Source: Roseiarcus sp963836695 (lineage in GTDB: Bacteria > Pseudomonadota > Alphaproteobacteria > Rhizobiales > Beijerinckiaceae). From it: a DNA stretch of 64,000 bases. Shown here piece by piece: positions 34,440-43,441 of this stretch. The translations under genes and the position numbers were made by a program. The notes below the pieces were generated by a model. That model ran no database searches. It saw nothing but the letters and a program-made list of their open reading frames with translations, and was not told the DNA's origin. The DNA lies in contig CAWIKX010000022.1 of assembly GCA_963836695.1 (NCBI GenBank), positions 41,214 through 105,213 on the forward strand, read 5' to 3'. The number at the start of each line of letters is the position of its first letter. Positions within the stretch are counted from its first letter, which is position 1.

Positions 34440-37400
34440 ATGTCGGGGCTCTTGATCGGAAATCTGATCCTCTGGCTCATCATCGCGATCATCGTCATCG
34501 TGGTCGTCGTGTATGTGGTCAACTGGCTCTATCATCGCTCATCGAGCGAGGTGTCGTTCGTGCGCACCGGCTTTCTTGGCGAGCGGGTCGTCATCAACGG
34601 GGGCGCTTTTGTCCTGCCGTTCATCCACGACTTTACCCCTGTCAATATGAACGTGCTGCCGATGCAGATCGTGCGCGAGAAGGGCGGAGCCCTTATCACC
34701 CGCGACCGCATGCGCATCGACATCGAGGCTGACTTCTATGTCCGCGTCCAGGCCACGAGAGAGGCTGTGGCGATCGCGGCCGCGACGCTTGGTCGGCGCA
34801 CCCTCGAGCCTGAGCAACTCCATGCTCTGCTGTCGGGCAAGTTTGTCTCCGCGCTGCGCTCCGTCGCCTCCGAGATGACAATGGAGCAGATGCACGAGCA
34901 GCGCGGTGATTATGTGGCTCGCATCAAAGCCGCGGCCCAGGAGGCGTTGGCCCAAAACGGTCTTGAGCTCGAGTCGGTCGCCATCACCGACCTCGATCAG
35001 ACGGATCTCGAATTCTTCAATCCCTCGAACCGGTTCGACGCCGAGGGTCTGACTCGGCTGATGGAGGACATCGAAGACCGCCGCAAATTGCGTAACGACA
35101 TCGAACAGGATTCGATGATCAAGATCCGCACGCGCAATTTGGAAGCCGAGCGGCAGGCGTTGGACATTGAACGCGACAGCGAAGCGGCTCGCCTGGCTCA
35201 ACAACGCGACATTGAGGTCAGGCGGGCGGTGCAGCGCACGGAAGTTGCCCGCGAGCGCGCGCTGCGTGAAACCGAAGCCGAGCAGGCACAGATTTCGGCG
35301 CGTGAGGCGATTGAAAAAGCGCGCATCGCCAATGAGCAGGCGATCAGCGAAGCGCGCATCGCATCCGAACGCGAAGTCCGTCAGAAGGAAATCGAACGCA
35401 CGCGCGCGGTTGAGGAAATCGAGATCTCGGCTCGCGAGGGGATTGAGAGGGCGCGTATTACAAACCAGCGCTCGGTTGACACCGCGCGCATCGCCTCCGA
35501 GCGGGAGGTGCGCCAGACCGAGATCGAGCGCGCGCGCGCCGTCGAAGAGGCTGAGATTGAGGCGCGCGAGGTCGTCGAGAAGGCGCGCATCCTCCAGGAA
35601 CGAGCGGTGACCGAATCGCGCATCGTCAACGAAGAGGAGACACGCCGGCGCGAGATTGAACGGACGAGAGCGGTCGAAGAGGCAGAGATTTCGGCCCGGG
35701 AGACGACGGAAAAGCTGCGCATCGCGCAGATGACGACAATCAACGCCGAACAAATCGCCGCCGACGAGCGTGTGCGAGCGCTCGAGATTTCGCGCACCCG
35801 GACGATCGAGGAGGCGGAGATCACCGCCCAGCAGGCGATCGAGGTAGCGAAGATCGCGCGCGAGCAGACGATCGCCGCCGATCGCATCACGGCCGACCAG
35901 GCGACGCGTTCGCTTGAAATCACACGCAACCGGACGATCGAGGAAGCCGGCATTGCGGCCCGCGAATCGACGGAGGCGATCCGCATTGCTCAGGAGGAGC
36001 GCGTTCGCGCTCGCGAGATCGCTCGCAACCAGGCGCTGGAGGAAGCGGATATTTCTGCTCGCGAGGCGATTGAGGGGGCGCGCATCGCGCAGGAGAAGAC
36101 TGTTGCGCTCGCGAGGATCGAAAGCCAACAGATAACTCAAGGCGAGGAGATCGCCCGCAGGCAGGCGATCGAGGAGGCCGAGATCACGGCGCTGCAAGCA
36201 ACGCGAGCCGCCCGCATCGCCCAAGAGAGGGCGACGGCGGCCGAATCAATAACTGCCGAGCGGGAGACCCGGAGGCTCGAGATCTCACGCAACGAGGATC
36301 TCGAACGAGCGGAGATCGCCGCGCGAGAACTCGTCGAACTGGCGCGCATCGCCCAGGATAGGAAGATCCAGGCGGACCGTATCGCCAAGGACCAGGACGT
36401 GCGGGCGCGTGAGATCGTTCGCACGCAGGCGCTGGAGGAAGCGGACATCAAGGCGCGCGAGGCGATCGAAGCCGCCCGTATTGCTCAGGAAAAGGCCGTC
36501 GCCGCCGAGCGGATCGAGGCCGATCAGGATACAAAGAGCCGCGAGATCGCAAGAACGGAAGCGCTTGAGGCCGCCGAACTCCGACGCCGCGACGCCGTGG
36601 AGCGTCAGCGCATTGGCGTCGAGCTTACCCTCGAAGCCGAGCGCATCGCCTCGCAGAAGACCCGCGAAGTGCTCAATATCGAACAGAAGCAGGCGATCGA
36701 GATCGCCGACGAGGAGCGTACGATCGCGCTCTCCTCCAAGCGATCTGAGCGCATCGGCGCTGACCGTCTTGTGCGGCAGGCCGAGATCGCCGCCAAGCAA
36801 CAAATCGAGAAGACCGACGTCGAGCGCGAACAGGTCTTGGACGCCGCGCGGCTCGAAAGACGACGCTCGATCGAGCAGCTCGAGATTGCCCGCGTGCAGG
36901 CGTTGCAGGAGGCGGAGATTGCCTCCCGCGAGGACGTCGAGCGCGCCAGAATCGCCTCCGACCGCGGCATCGACGAAGCGCGAGTCACGCGGGAGCGCGA
37001 CTTGCGCAAGCTCGAGGTCGAGCGCGAGAGGGTGGTCGAGACCGCGCTGATGGAGAAGGCGATCGCCCTCTATCAGAAGTCGCTCGAACAGTCGGCCGCG
37101 CAAGCGGAAGCCGAGAATGCGAAAGCCCGCGCCACGGAAGCGGAGGAGCGGGTCGTCACGGTGCGTGACACCGAGGTCGCCCGTCGGCGCCGGTCGATCG
37201 AAGTGCTGCTGGCCGAGAAGGCGGCCGACGAGACGCGCATCGCCGCGGAAGCGGAGCGCGTGCGCGCCGCGGTCGAAGCCGAGGCGCAGAGGCTCCTGAA
37301 CGAAGCCGAGAACGTGCTGACGGAACCGGCGCGCTATTCGCTGTTCCGGCGGAAACTGCTCGACCGTATCGAGGGCATTGTGCGCGAGAGTGTGAAGCCC

Positions 37401-37709
37401 ATGGAGAAGATCGAGGGCATCCGCATCCTCCAAGTCGATGGCCTGAACGGCGGCAATTCCGGAGGCAATGGCGGGCGGAGCGCGACCGACGAAGTGATCA
37501 ACTCCGCCCTCCGCTACCGCGTGCAGGCTCCGCTCATCGACTCGCTCCTGGCCGATATCGGCGTCGAAGGCGGGAGCCTCGCGAAGATGCCAGGCCTCAT
37601 CCGTGAAGCGCGCGACATGCAAGGCATTCGCAAGGATACGGCGCCTAAGAAGGAGGCTGATGGCGCTCCTCCCGCAAGCGGCGGATCCCCGCCCCGCAAG
37701 AGGAGCTAG
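34440..37709 (+). CDS. Giant flotillin-like (YqiK/SPFH) protein with 44-residue coiled-coil repeats
   Basis: 1089 residues, about twice the usual bacterial flotillin length. Residues 5-31 are one membrane helix; ~35-200 are an SPFH domain (SFVRTGFLGERVVINGGAFVLP; ALLSGKFVSALRSVASEMT). From ~210 to ~960 runs an uninterrupted charged coiled coil. It contains repeats starting EIxRxxAxEEAEI at residues 317, 361, 405, 449, 493, 526, 570, 614, 658, 702 and 746: spacing 44, with one of 33. The C-terminus is YqiK-like (VKPMEKIEGIRILQVDGLNG; NSALRYRVQAPLIDSLLADIG). It likely oligomerises at the membrane as a scaffold. Located between the Tm-1 pair and SRPBCC/Mo-hydroxylase genes. Confidence 0.9.
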   Translation: MSGLLIGNLILWLIIAIIVIVVVVYVVNWLYHRSSSEVSFVRTGFLGERVVINGGAFVLPFIHDFTPVNMNVLPMQIVREKGGALITRDRMRIDIEADFYVRVQATREAVAIAAATLGRRTLEPEQLHALLSGKFVSALRSVASEMTMEQMHEQRGDYVARIKAAAQEALAQNGLELESVAITDLDQTDLEFFNPSNRFDAEGLTRLMEDIEDRRKLRNDIEQDSMIKIRTRNLEAERQALDIERDSEAARLAQQRDIEVRRAVQRTEVARERALRETEAEQAQISAREAIEKARIANEQAISEARIASEREVRQKEIERTRAVEEIEISAREGIERARITNQRSVDTARIASEREVRQTEIERARAVEEAEIEAREVVEKARILQERAVTESRIVNEEETRRREIERTRAVEEAEISARETTEKLRIAQMTTINAEQIAADERVRALEISRTRTIEEAEITAQQAIEVAKIAREQTIAADRITADQATRSLEITRNRTIEEAGIAARESTEAIRIAQEERVRAREIARNQALEEADISAREAIEGARIAQEKTVALARIESQQITQGEEIARRQAIEEAEITALQATRAARIAQERATAAESITAERETRRLEISRNEDLERAEIAARELVELARIAQDRKIQADRIAKDQDVRAREIVRTQALEEADIKAREAIEAARIAQEKAVAAERIEADQDTKSREIARTEALEAAELRRRDAVERQRIGVELTLEAERIASQKTREVLNIEQKQAIEIADEERTIALSSKRSERIGADRLVRQAEIAAKQQIEKTDVEREQVLDAARLERRRSIEQLEIARVQALQEAEIASREDVERARIASDRGIDEARVTRERDLRKLEVERERVVETALMEKAIALYQKSLEQSAAQAEAENAKARATEAEERVVTVRDTEVARRRRSIEVLLAEKAADETRIAAEAERVRAAVEAEAQRLLNEAENVLTEPARYSLFRRKLLDRIEGIVRESVKPMEKIEGIRILQVDGLNGGNSGGNGGRSATDEVINSALRYRVQAPLIDSLLADIGVEGGSLAKMPGLIREARDMQGIRKDTAPKKEADGAPPASGGSPPRKRS
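35388..36677 (+). repeat. In-frame 132-bp tandem repeats within the flotillin-like gene
   Basis: Ten successive units of the coiled coil, phase-marked by the codons for EIxR. Nine units are 44 residues (132 bp) and one is 33 residues (99 bp, starting at residue 493). Both lengths are multiples of 11, the period of a hendecad coiled coil. The units are diverged at DNA level, so this is an old expansion. Confidence 0.8.
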
Positions 37710-37717
37710 ACAGGTCC

Positions 37718-38155
37718 ATGGCGCGGGTTTTTGTTTCGAGCGTGATTAACGGCCGCAGCGACCGCGTGTGGGCTCGCGTGCGCGACTTCAACGGCATGCC
37801 GAACTGGCATCCGGCGATCGCCGAGAGCCGCATCGAGGGCGGAGAGCCTTCGGACAAGATCGGCTGCGTTCGGGACTTCCGGCTGCGCAACGGCGACCGC
37901 ATCCGCGAGAAGCTCCTGGGCCTCTCCGACTACGACATGTTCTGCACCTATTCGATCCTCGAATCGCCGATGGGCGTCGAGAACTATGTCGCGACACTGC
38001 GTCTGACGCCGGTGACGGACGGAGAACGGACTTTCGCCGAGTGGACGGCGGAATTTGACTGCGCGCCGGAGCGAGAAGGAGAGCTCATCGCCAATATCGG
38101 CGGCGGCGTGTTCCAGGGGGGGTTCGACGCGCTCAAGCGGGCCTTCGGCGGCTAG
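37718..38155 (+). CDS. SRPBCC-family (CoxG-like) protein 1
   Basis: 145 residues with a START/SRPBCC fold pattern: SSVINGRSDRVWARVRDFNGMPNWHPAIAES at the N-terminus and a C-terminal helix GGGVFQGGFDALKRAF. Proteins of this fold bind hydrophobic ligands, and CoxG-type members attach molybdenum hydroxylases to the membrane or assist maturation. The gene starts 8 bp after the flotillin stop and is 2 bp from a paralogue. Confidence 0.85.
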   Translation: MARVFVSSVINGRSDRVWARVRDFNGMPNWHPAIAESRIEGGEPSDKIGCVRDFRLRNGDRIREKLLGLSDYDMFCTYSILESPMGVENYVATLRLTPVTDGERTFAEWTAEFDCAPEREGELIANIGGGVFQGGFDALKRAFGG

Positions 38156-38157
38156 AC

Positions 38158-38601
38158 ATGCCCCATGTCGTCAAGAGCACTATCATCGATGCGTCCACCG
38201 ACCAGGTATGGGGAGTGCTGCGCGATTTCAACGGCTTCGATCGCTGGCACCCCGCCTTGGCGGCCAGCGCCATCGAGCGCAGCCAGAGCGCGGATCGCAT
38301 CGGTTGCGTGCGCCGCGTTAAGCTTGCCGACGGCTCTGAGCTGCGCGAGCAATTGCTCGCGCTCTCGGATCTGGAGCAGAGTTTTAGCTATTGCCTGCTA
38401 GATACTCCGATCCCGCTGTTCAACTATGTCGCCCACGTGCAACTCTTGCCGGTCACGGATGGCGACCGCACCTTCTGGCATTGGGAGTCGCGCTTCACCA
38501 CCCGTCCCGGGGACGAGAAGCCCATGACCGACCTCGTCAGCGACGGGATCTTTCAGGCGGGTTTCGACGCCATCCGCAAGCACCTCAGCGAGTCTCCATG
38601 A
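38158..38601 (+). CDS. SRPBCC-family (CoxG-like) protein 2
   Basis: 147 residues, clearly paralogous to the preceding gene (KSTIIDASTDQVWGVLRDFNGFDRWHPALA at the start; SDGIFQAGFDAIRKHL at the end). It shows the helix-grip fold pattern with conserved WHP. The tandem arrangement directly before the Mo-hydroxylase FAD subunit suggests that both act on that enzyme or its ligand. Confidence 0.85.
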   Translation: MPHVVKSTIIDASTDQVWGVLRDFNGFDRWHPALAASAIERSQSADRIGCVRRVKLADGSELREQLLALSDLEQSFSYCLLDTPIPLFNYVAHVQLLPVTDGDRTFWHWESRFTTRPGDEKPMTDLVSDGIFQAGFDAIRKHLSESP

Positions 38602-38617
38602 AAGCGCTCGGTTCACG

Positions 38618-39436
38618 ATGCCGGTGACAGTGAAGACCTTCGCTACGCCGACCGAAGCGGCCGCTGCGCTGTCCGACCGCTCCGCGCGCTACATCGGCGG
38701 CGGCACGCTGGTGATGCGGGCGCTCAATGAAGGCGATGTGTCGATATCCACGATCGTGCGCCTCGAAGATCGTTCGCTGACCCAGATTCGAGCCAGGGGC
38801 GCGCGCATCACGATCGGGGCCGGAGTAACCTTGTCTCAGATCTTGCGGGACCGGGAACTTGCCTTTTTGCACCCGGCCGCGCGCCTGATCGGCGGTCCGG
38901 CCGTGCGCACGAACGCGACCGTGGGAGGCAATCTGTTCGCGCCCGCGCCATATGGGGATCTTGCCGTCGCGCTGCTCGCTCTTGATGCGACAGTCTCGGT
39001 GATGGGGGGCTATGGCGCGCGTGACATGGCGCTCGAAGAATTTCTGGCGAGCCGTGATAGAACGCCGGGGGCGATCGTCCTGAGCGTCACTTGCGACCGA
39101 CCATCGGGTCCCGAGACCTTTCGCTTCCGAAAGGTCGCGCGGGTCAAACCGAAGGGCGTATCTGTGCTTTCGATCGCCGCGTCTCTCCCCGCTGTCGGCG
39201 GGCGGGTCTCGGGCGCCCGCATCGCTTACGGCGCGATGGCGCCGACAGCCATCCGGGCCAAGGCGGTCGAGCGGGCTCTCGAAGGCAAGACGCTGGACGA
39301 GGCGGGCGTTGCGGCGGTTGTGGCCGTCGCCGCTGAAGGAACTTCGCCCGCGACCGACGCGATCGCGAGCGCATGGTATCGTCGCGAAGTTGTCGGCGTC
39401 CATCTGCGCCGGTTGCTTCTCGGGCAGGCCGGCTGA
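38618..39436 (+). CDS. Molybdenum hydroxylase FAD-binding (medium) subunit
   Basis: 272 residues, the CoxM/XDH-B type. It has the FAD contacts RYIGGGTLVMRALN near residue 30 and AVRTNATVGGNLFAPAPYGD around 100-118 (the family's TxGGN motif), plus a C-terminal CO-dehydrogenase flavoprotein domain (IAYGAMAPTAIRAKAVERAL). It passes electrons from the 2Fe-2S subunit to an acceptor. The order medium-small-large subunit follows cox-type operons. Confidence 0.93.
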   Translation: MPVTVKTFATPTEAAAALSDRSARYIGGGTLVMRALNEGDVSISTIVRLEDRSLTQIRARGARITIGAGVTLSQILRDRELAFLHPAARLIGGPAVRTNATVGGNLFAPAPYGDLAVALLALDATVSVMGGYGARDMALEEFLASRDRTPGAIVLSVTCDRPSGPETFRFRKVARVKPKGVSVLSIAASLPAVGGRVSGARIAYGAMAPTAIRAKAVERALEGKTLDEAGVAAVVAVAAEGTSPATDAIASAWYRREVVGVHLRRLLLGQAG

Positions 39437-39451
39437 AGAAAGACGATTCGC

Positions 39452-39934
39452 ATGGCAAAGACGCCGTTTCAATTTCGACATAACGGCCGCGACGTCGCCG
39501 TCTTCGTCGATGGGGGCATGAGCCTCCTTTCGGCGCTGCGCGACGAAGTCGGGGATCATTCGCCCAAGTTCGGCTGCGGGCAGGGCGGCTGCGGCGCCTG
39601 TACTGTGCTGATTGAGGGCGAGCCGGTCCTGTCCTGCATAACGCTTGCCGAGACGGTCGCGGGGAGATCAATCGAAACCGCGGATGGCCTCAAGATGGGC
39701 CCCGAACTGCATCCGCTCCAATCGGCGTTCATGGACAATTTTGCCGCCCAGTGCGGCTATTGCACGCCGGGGATGCTCATGGCCGCGAAGGCGCTTTTCG
39801 ATCGCAACCCGGATCCGACCCGCGTCGAAGTGATCGAGGCGATCTCCGGCAACATCTGCCGGTGCACCGGGTATGAATCGATCATCAACGCCGTCCTCGC
39901 CGCCGCGGCGCGTCGGGGCGAACGTCGCGCCTGA
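39452..39934 (+). CDS. Molybdenum hydroxylase 2Fe-2S (small) subunit
   Basis: 160 residues. The plant-ferredoxin-like N-terminal cluster site is GCGQGGCGACTVL...SC, and the second, all-helical cluster site is CGYCTPGM...NICRCTGY, giving the usual eight Cys for two 2Fe-2S clusters. It relays electrons from the molybdenum centre to FAD. It sits 15 bp after the FAD subunit and 11 bp before the first Mo-binding half. Confidence 0.96.
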   Translation: MAKTPFQFRHNGRDVAVFVDGGMSLLSALRDEVGDHSPKFGCGQGGCGACTVLIEGEPVLSCITLAETVAGRSIETADGLKMGPELHPLQSAFMDNFAAQCGYCTPGMLMAAKALFDRNPDPTRVEVIEAISGNICRCTGYESIINAVLAAAARRGERRA

Positions 39935-39945
39935 AAGGGTGAGTT

Positions 39946-41526
39946 ATGCTTGAGCTGCGCAAAGACATTTTTGCCGACGAGCGCGATGACAATCTCAAAG
40001 AGATTGGCAAGCCGACGCAGCGCCAGGACATGCTTGGCCATGTCACAGCGACCTCGACCTATTTCAACGATCACAAACTGCAGGGTATGCTGCATCTCAA
40101 GGTTTTGCGTAGCCCCCACTCGCATGCGCGCATCCGCCGCATCGACTTATCCGAAGCGGAGCGGCATCCCGGCGTGCGCCGGATCATCCGTGGCGCCGAC
40201 GTGCCGCGCAATCTCAACACGCTGCTCAGCCTCATCAATTTCGGCAAGGATGATGAGCCGACGCTCGCAGTCGACAAGGTTCGCTACAAAGGCGAGCCGA
40301 TCGTCGCCGTCGTCGCGGACAGCCAGCGCGAAGCTTTCGAGGCTTTGGCCAAGATCCGCGTCGACTACGAACCGTTGCCAACGGTCTTTGATGTCGAGGA
40401 GGCGATGAAGCCGGGCGCGCCGGTGGTCAATGAGACCTATCCCAAGAACACCTTCACCTATCACGACATCTACGACCATCAGAAGCTCCGCTTCGGCGAC
40501 GTCGAGCGCGGCTTCGCCGCCGCCGACCATATTCTTGAGCAGCGCTACCAGATGTCGCCGATCGAGCAGGCGCACACAGAGACAAATGGCTCGATCGCCG
40601 CGCCCGACACTAACGGGCGGTACGTCGTCTACACCTCGACCCAGGCGCTGTTCTTTTCGCTCGACACGTGCGCGAAGATCCTCGATGTGCCGTCGAACAC
40701 GCTTCATTTTATCGGCGGCACGGTTGGCGGCGGATTCGGCGGCAAGGTCGACACCGTCACCGAACCGCTCTCCATTCTGGGCGCGATGCTGACAGGCCGG
40801 CCGGTGCGCTACGTGATCGAGCGCGAGGAGGAGATGATCTATTGCGCACCGCGCGGAGCCGAGCGCATTTTCATTAAGGACGGAGTCTCCCGCGACGGAC
40901 GGATTCTTGCGCGTCAGTTCCGCTGCCTGTTCGACAGCGGAGCCTACACGCGCTTGTCGAGCTACGCGGTGGTCAAATGCGCCGCGCATCTGCCTGGGCC
41001 TTACACGATCCCCAACGTGTCCGCCGACGTCTATTGCGTATTTACCAATCGCGTGCCGGCGACGGCGATGCGCGGCTTCGGCGTGACAGCGGTTGATTTC
41101 GCCATCGAATGTCAGATGGACAAGCTCGCGTATCTTGTTGGCATGGACCCAATGGAGTTCCGCCTCGTCAACGCCTATCGCGACGGCGACATGAAAGCCC
41201 ACCGACGTGAGGCCAAGAACACGGCCCTCATCGAGTGCGTGCAGGTCGCGGCGGAGAAGTCCAAATGGCGAATCCGCGACGAGTTCAAACACATGTCGTC
41301 GCGCAAGGACGGCGGCGGATCGCGGGCAGCGGTCCCGGCGACGCCGCGGGAGCCGATCCTGGTCAGCCGCCCGGCCGGGCAGCAACGCACGGTGTACGAT
41401 CGTCCCGCGCCGCCCCCTCTCGCGGAGCCGACGCGGCCCTCGCCCCCACCTCCGCCGCCACCGGCGGCCGCGCCGTCGCATGGCGCGATCCGGTTCTCGT
41501 CCGTATTCGGCGCAAGGAGACGATAA
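39946..41526 (+). CDS. Molybdenum hydroxylase molybdopterin subunit, N-terminal half
   Basis: 526 residues. It contains the a/b-hammerhead domain (about 25-145) and the first molybdopterin-binding domain (about 160-430), with GGTVGGGFGGKVD and the loop PATAMRGFG. The loop is xanthine-dehydrogenase type, not the AYRCSFR of CO dehydrogenase, so the substrate is not CO. The chain ends where the second Mo domain normally begins, with a low-complexity Pro-rich tail (PPPPPPPAAAP). A normal stop (41524-41526) and a good ribosome site for the next gene show that the split is real. Confidence 0.92.
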   Translation: MLELRKDIFADERDDNLKEIGKPTQRQDMLGHVTATSTYFNDHKLQGMLHLKVLRSPHSHARIRRIDLSEAERHPGVRRIIRGADVPRNLNTLLSLINFGKDDEPTLAVDKVRYKGEPIVAVVADSQREAFEALAKIRVDYEPLPTVFDVEEAMKPGAPVVNETYPKNTFTYHDIYDHQKLRFGDVERGFAAADHILEQRYQMSPIEQAHTETNGSIAAPDTNGRYVVYTSTQALFFSLDTCAKILDVPSNTLHFIGGTVGGGFGGKVDTVTEPLSILGAMLTGRPVRYVIEREEEMIYCAPRGAERIFIKDGVSRDGRILARQFRCLFDSGAYTRLSSYAVVKCAAHLPGPYTIPNVSADVYCVFTNRVPATAMRGFGVTAVDFAIECQMDKLAYLVGMDPMEFRLVNAYRDGDMKAHRREAKNTALIECVQVAAEKSKWRIRDEFKHMSSRKDGGGSRAAVPATPREPILVSRPAGQQRTVYDRPAPPPLAEPTRPSPPPPPPPAAAPSHGAIRFSSVFGARRR

Positions 41527-41527
41527 G

Positions 41528-42550
41528 ATGGCCAAGCTTCGCGGACGCGGCATGGCGTCGATGAATTATCCAATTGGCATGAACCTCGGAGGCGATCCGA
41601 GCCAAGCCTTGGTCCACTCCAATCCGAGCGGCAAATTTACGGTGTCGCTGTCCTCGATCGACCTCGGCCAGGGCATGAAGTCGGTGACGCGTCAGATCTG
41701 CGCTGAAACGCTCGGAGTGCCGGTCGAGGATGTGTATGTCGATACAGCCGACTCTGACACCGGCCCGCATTGTATGGGGAGCTTCGCTTCGCGTGGGACA
41801 CATCGGGTAGGCAACGCGGTCATGGCTGCAGCGCGCGAGGCGCGCGGCGTCATGATGGAAGCGGCGGCTGAGGAGCTCGAAGTCAACGTCGCCGACCTCG
41901 AGACCGATGGGCGGGGCAACATTCACGTCAAAGGCGCGCCGCACCGATCGATCTCAACCAAGGATGTCGCGATCGCCGCGCAATTCCGGCAAGGGCGCAC
42001 AATATCAGGACGCGGCATCTTCCTCGTCCCCCTTTCCGACGTGGATCCAGAAACCGGAGAGATGTCGCCGGCGACCTGCTACGCCCATGCCTGCCTCGTC
42101 GCCGAAGTCGAAGTCGACGATGAGACCGGCGAAGTCGCAATGGTGAGGATGGACAGCGCCTACGAACTTGGTCGGGCGCTCAATCCTCGCCTCGTCGAGC
42201 AGCAACTTGTCGGCGGCGCGTGGATGGGTATCAGTCACGCCCTCTATGAAACGCCCGAACCATACTATCCCGATCCAAGCCACGGCCCGCGCGATTTCGT
42301 CGAGTACCTGATGCCGGGGCCGGGCGACATTTGCCCTCACGACATCAGTGTCCTCGAACGTCCCGCCCCGGACGGTCCCTTTGGGGCCAAGGGCCCGGGC
42401 GAGATGTGCGCTAACCCCGTCATGCCCGCAATCGCCAACGCGATCTTCAACGCGGTTGGCGTCAGGATGGACGAACTGCCCATCACGCCGGAAAAGGTGC
42501 TGCGCGCGATCAAGGCGCAAGGCGGCGCGCGGCCACAGGCGCGGCGCTAG
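41528..42550 (+). CDS. Molybdenum hydroxylase molybdopterin subunit, C-terminal half
   Basis: 340 residues from ATG 41528, preceded by AAGGAGA (41514-41520). It corresponds to the second molybdopterin domain: SSIDLGQGMKSVTRQICAE (the GQG pterin contact) near residue 45 and GPFGAKGPGEMCANPVMPAI near 285, where the Glu of GAKGxGE is the catalytic base of the family. Both halves are therefore needed for one active site. Nicotinate dehydrogenase of Eubacterium is a known case of such a split. Confidence 0.92.
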   Translation: MAKLRGRGMASMNYPIGMNLGGDPSQALVHSNPSGKFTVSLSSIDLGQGMKSVTRQICAETLGVPVEDVYVDTADSDTGPHCMGSFASRGTHRVGNAVMAAAREARGVMMEAAAEELEVNVADLETDGRGNIHVKGAPHRSISTKDVAIAAQFRQGRTISGRGIFLVPLSDVDPETGEMSPATCYAHACLVAEVEVDDETGEVAMVRMDSAYELGRALNPRLVEQQLVGGAWMGISHALYETPEPYYPDPSHGPRDFVEYLMPGPGDICPHDISVLERPAPDGPFGAKGPGEMCANPVMPAIANAIFNAVGVRMDELPITPEKVLRAIKAQGGARPQARR

Positions 42551-42559
42551 ACACTCACG

Positions 42560-43441
42560 ATGGCGATCAGGGCGGACATTGTCGGAATCGATAGCCCGGA
42601 AGCGCTCGAGCGGGCGCTTCGCTCCGCCTATTACCTCGCCGACGAGGGCCTGGCGACCGTCGCCTATCTCGCGCTTGCGCTCGGCAAGCCGCTTCTGCTC
42701 GAGGGCGCTCCCGGCGTCGGCAAGACGGAGGCGGCGAAGGCGGTCGCCGCAGTGCTCGCGCGTCGCCTGATCCGGCTCCAGTGTTACGAAGGCATTGACG
42801 CCTCGTCTGCGCTTTATGAGTGGAATTATCCCCGCCAGATGCTGGCGATCCGACAAGCCGGCGAGCAGAGCATCGACATCTATAGCGACCCGTTTCTGAT
42901 CGAGCGGCCGATGCTGGCCGCGCTGCGCTCACCCGATTCGACCGTTCTCCTGATTGACGAGATTGATCGCTCCGATCAGGAGTTCGAGGCGTTCCTGCTG
43001 GAATTCCTCTCCGATTTCCAGATCTCGATTCCGGAGCGTGGCACAATCCGCGCTGCCGACCGCCCGATCGTGATTTTGACCTCGAACCGTACGCGCGACT
43101 TGCACGAAGCGCTCAGGCGACGCTGTGTTTATCACTGGATCGACTACCCCAGCGCAGAGCGTGAAGCCCGCATCGTCATGCTGCGCTCCTCCAGCGTCGC
43201 TGAAGCAACGGCGCGCGCCGTCGTCGCCGCGGTTGGCAAGCTCAGGCGCGAGCCCTTGAGCAAGACGCCTGGCATCTCGGAATCGGTCGACTGGGCTGAA
43301 GCCGCGACGCTTCTCAATCGCGGGGGCGCCCGTTGGCCGGATGCGTTTAAGCGCTCGATCGGCGTCGCGCTCAAAGACGAGGAGGACCTCGCCTATGTGT
43401 CGGGGCGACTCGACGCCATGCTCGCCGAGTCATTCGGATGA
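42560..43441 (+). CDS. MoxR-family AAA ATPase (CoxD-like)
   Basis: 293 residues. Walker A GAPGVGKTE near residue 52, Walker B VLLIDEIDRSD near 130, sensor region VILTSNRTRDLHEALRRRC with the arginine finger. In cox operons CoxD helps build the sulfurated molybdenum centre together with a VWA partner. The stop overlaps that partner gene's start by 4 bp. Confidence 0.93.
   Translation: MAIRADIVGIDSPEALERALRSAYYLADEGLATVAYLALALGKPLLLEGAPGVGKTEAAKAVAAVLARRLIRLQCYEGIDASSALYEWNYPRQMLAIRQAGEQSIDIYSDPFLIERPMLAALRSPDSTVLLIDEIDRSDQEFEAFLLEFLSDFQISIPERGTIRAADRPIVILTSNRTRDLHEALRRRCVYHWIDYPSAEREARIVMLRSSSVAEATARAVVAAVGKLRREPLSKTPGISESVDWAEAATLLNRGGARWPDAFKRSIGVALKDEEDLAYVSGRLDAMLAESFG

Noticed and set aside
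35388..36677. CRISPR-like or noncoding tandem array
   Set aside because: The periodicity is at protein level (44 residues) with diverged DNA, in frame with one long gene.
36285..37622. 445-codon minus-strand ORF inside the flotillin-like gene
   Set aside because: It mirrors the repetitive coiled-coil codons of the opposite strand; no family resemblance.
40147..41553. 468-codon minus-strand ORF opposite the Mo subunit
   Set aside because: Antisense shadow of a clearly conserved gene; long only because of high GC.
39946..42550. CO dehydrogenase (CoxL)
   Set aside because: The loop is AMRGFG, lacking the AYRCSFR motif of true CO dehydrogenases; only the gene order is cox-like.
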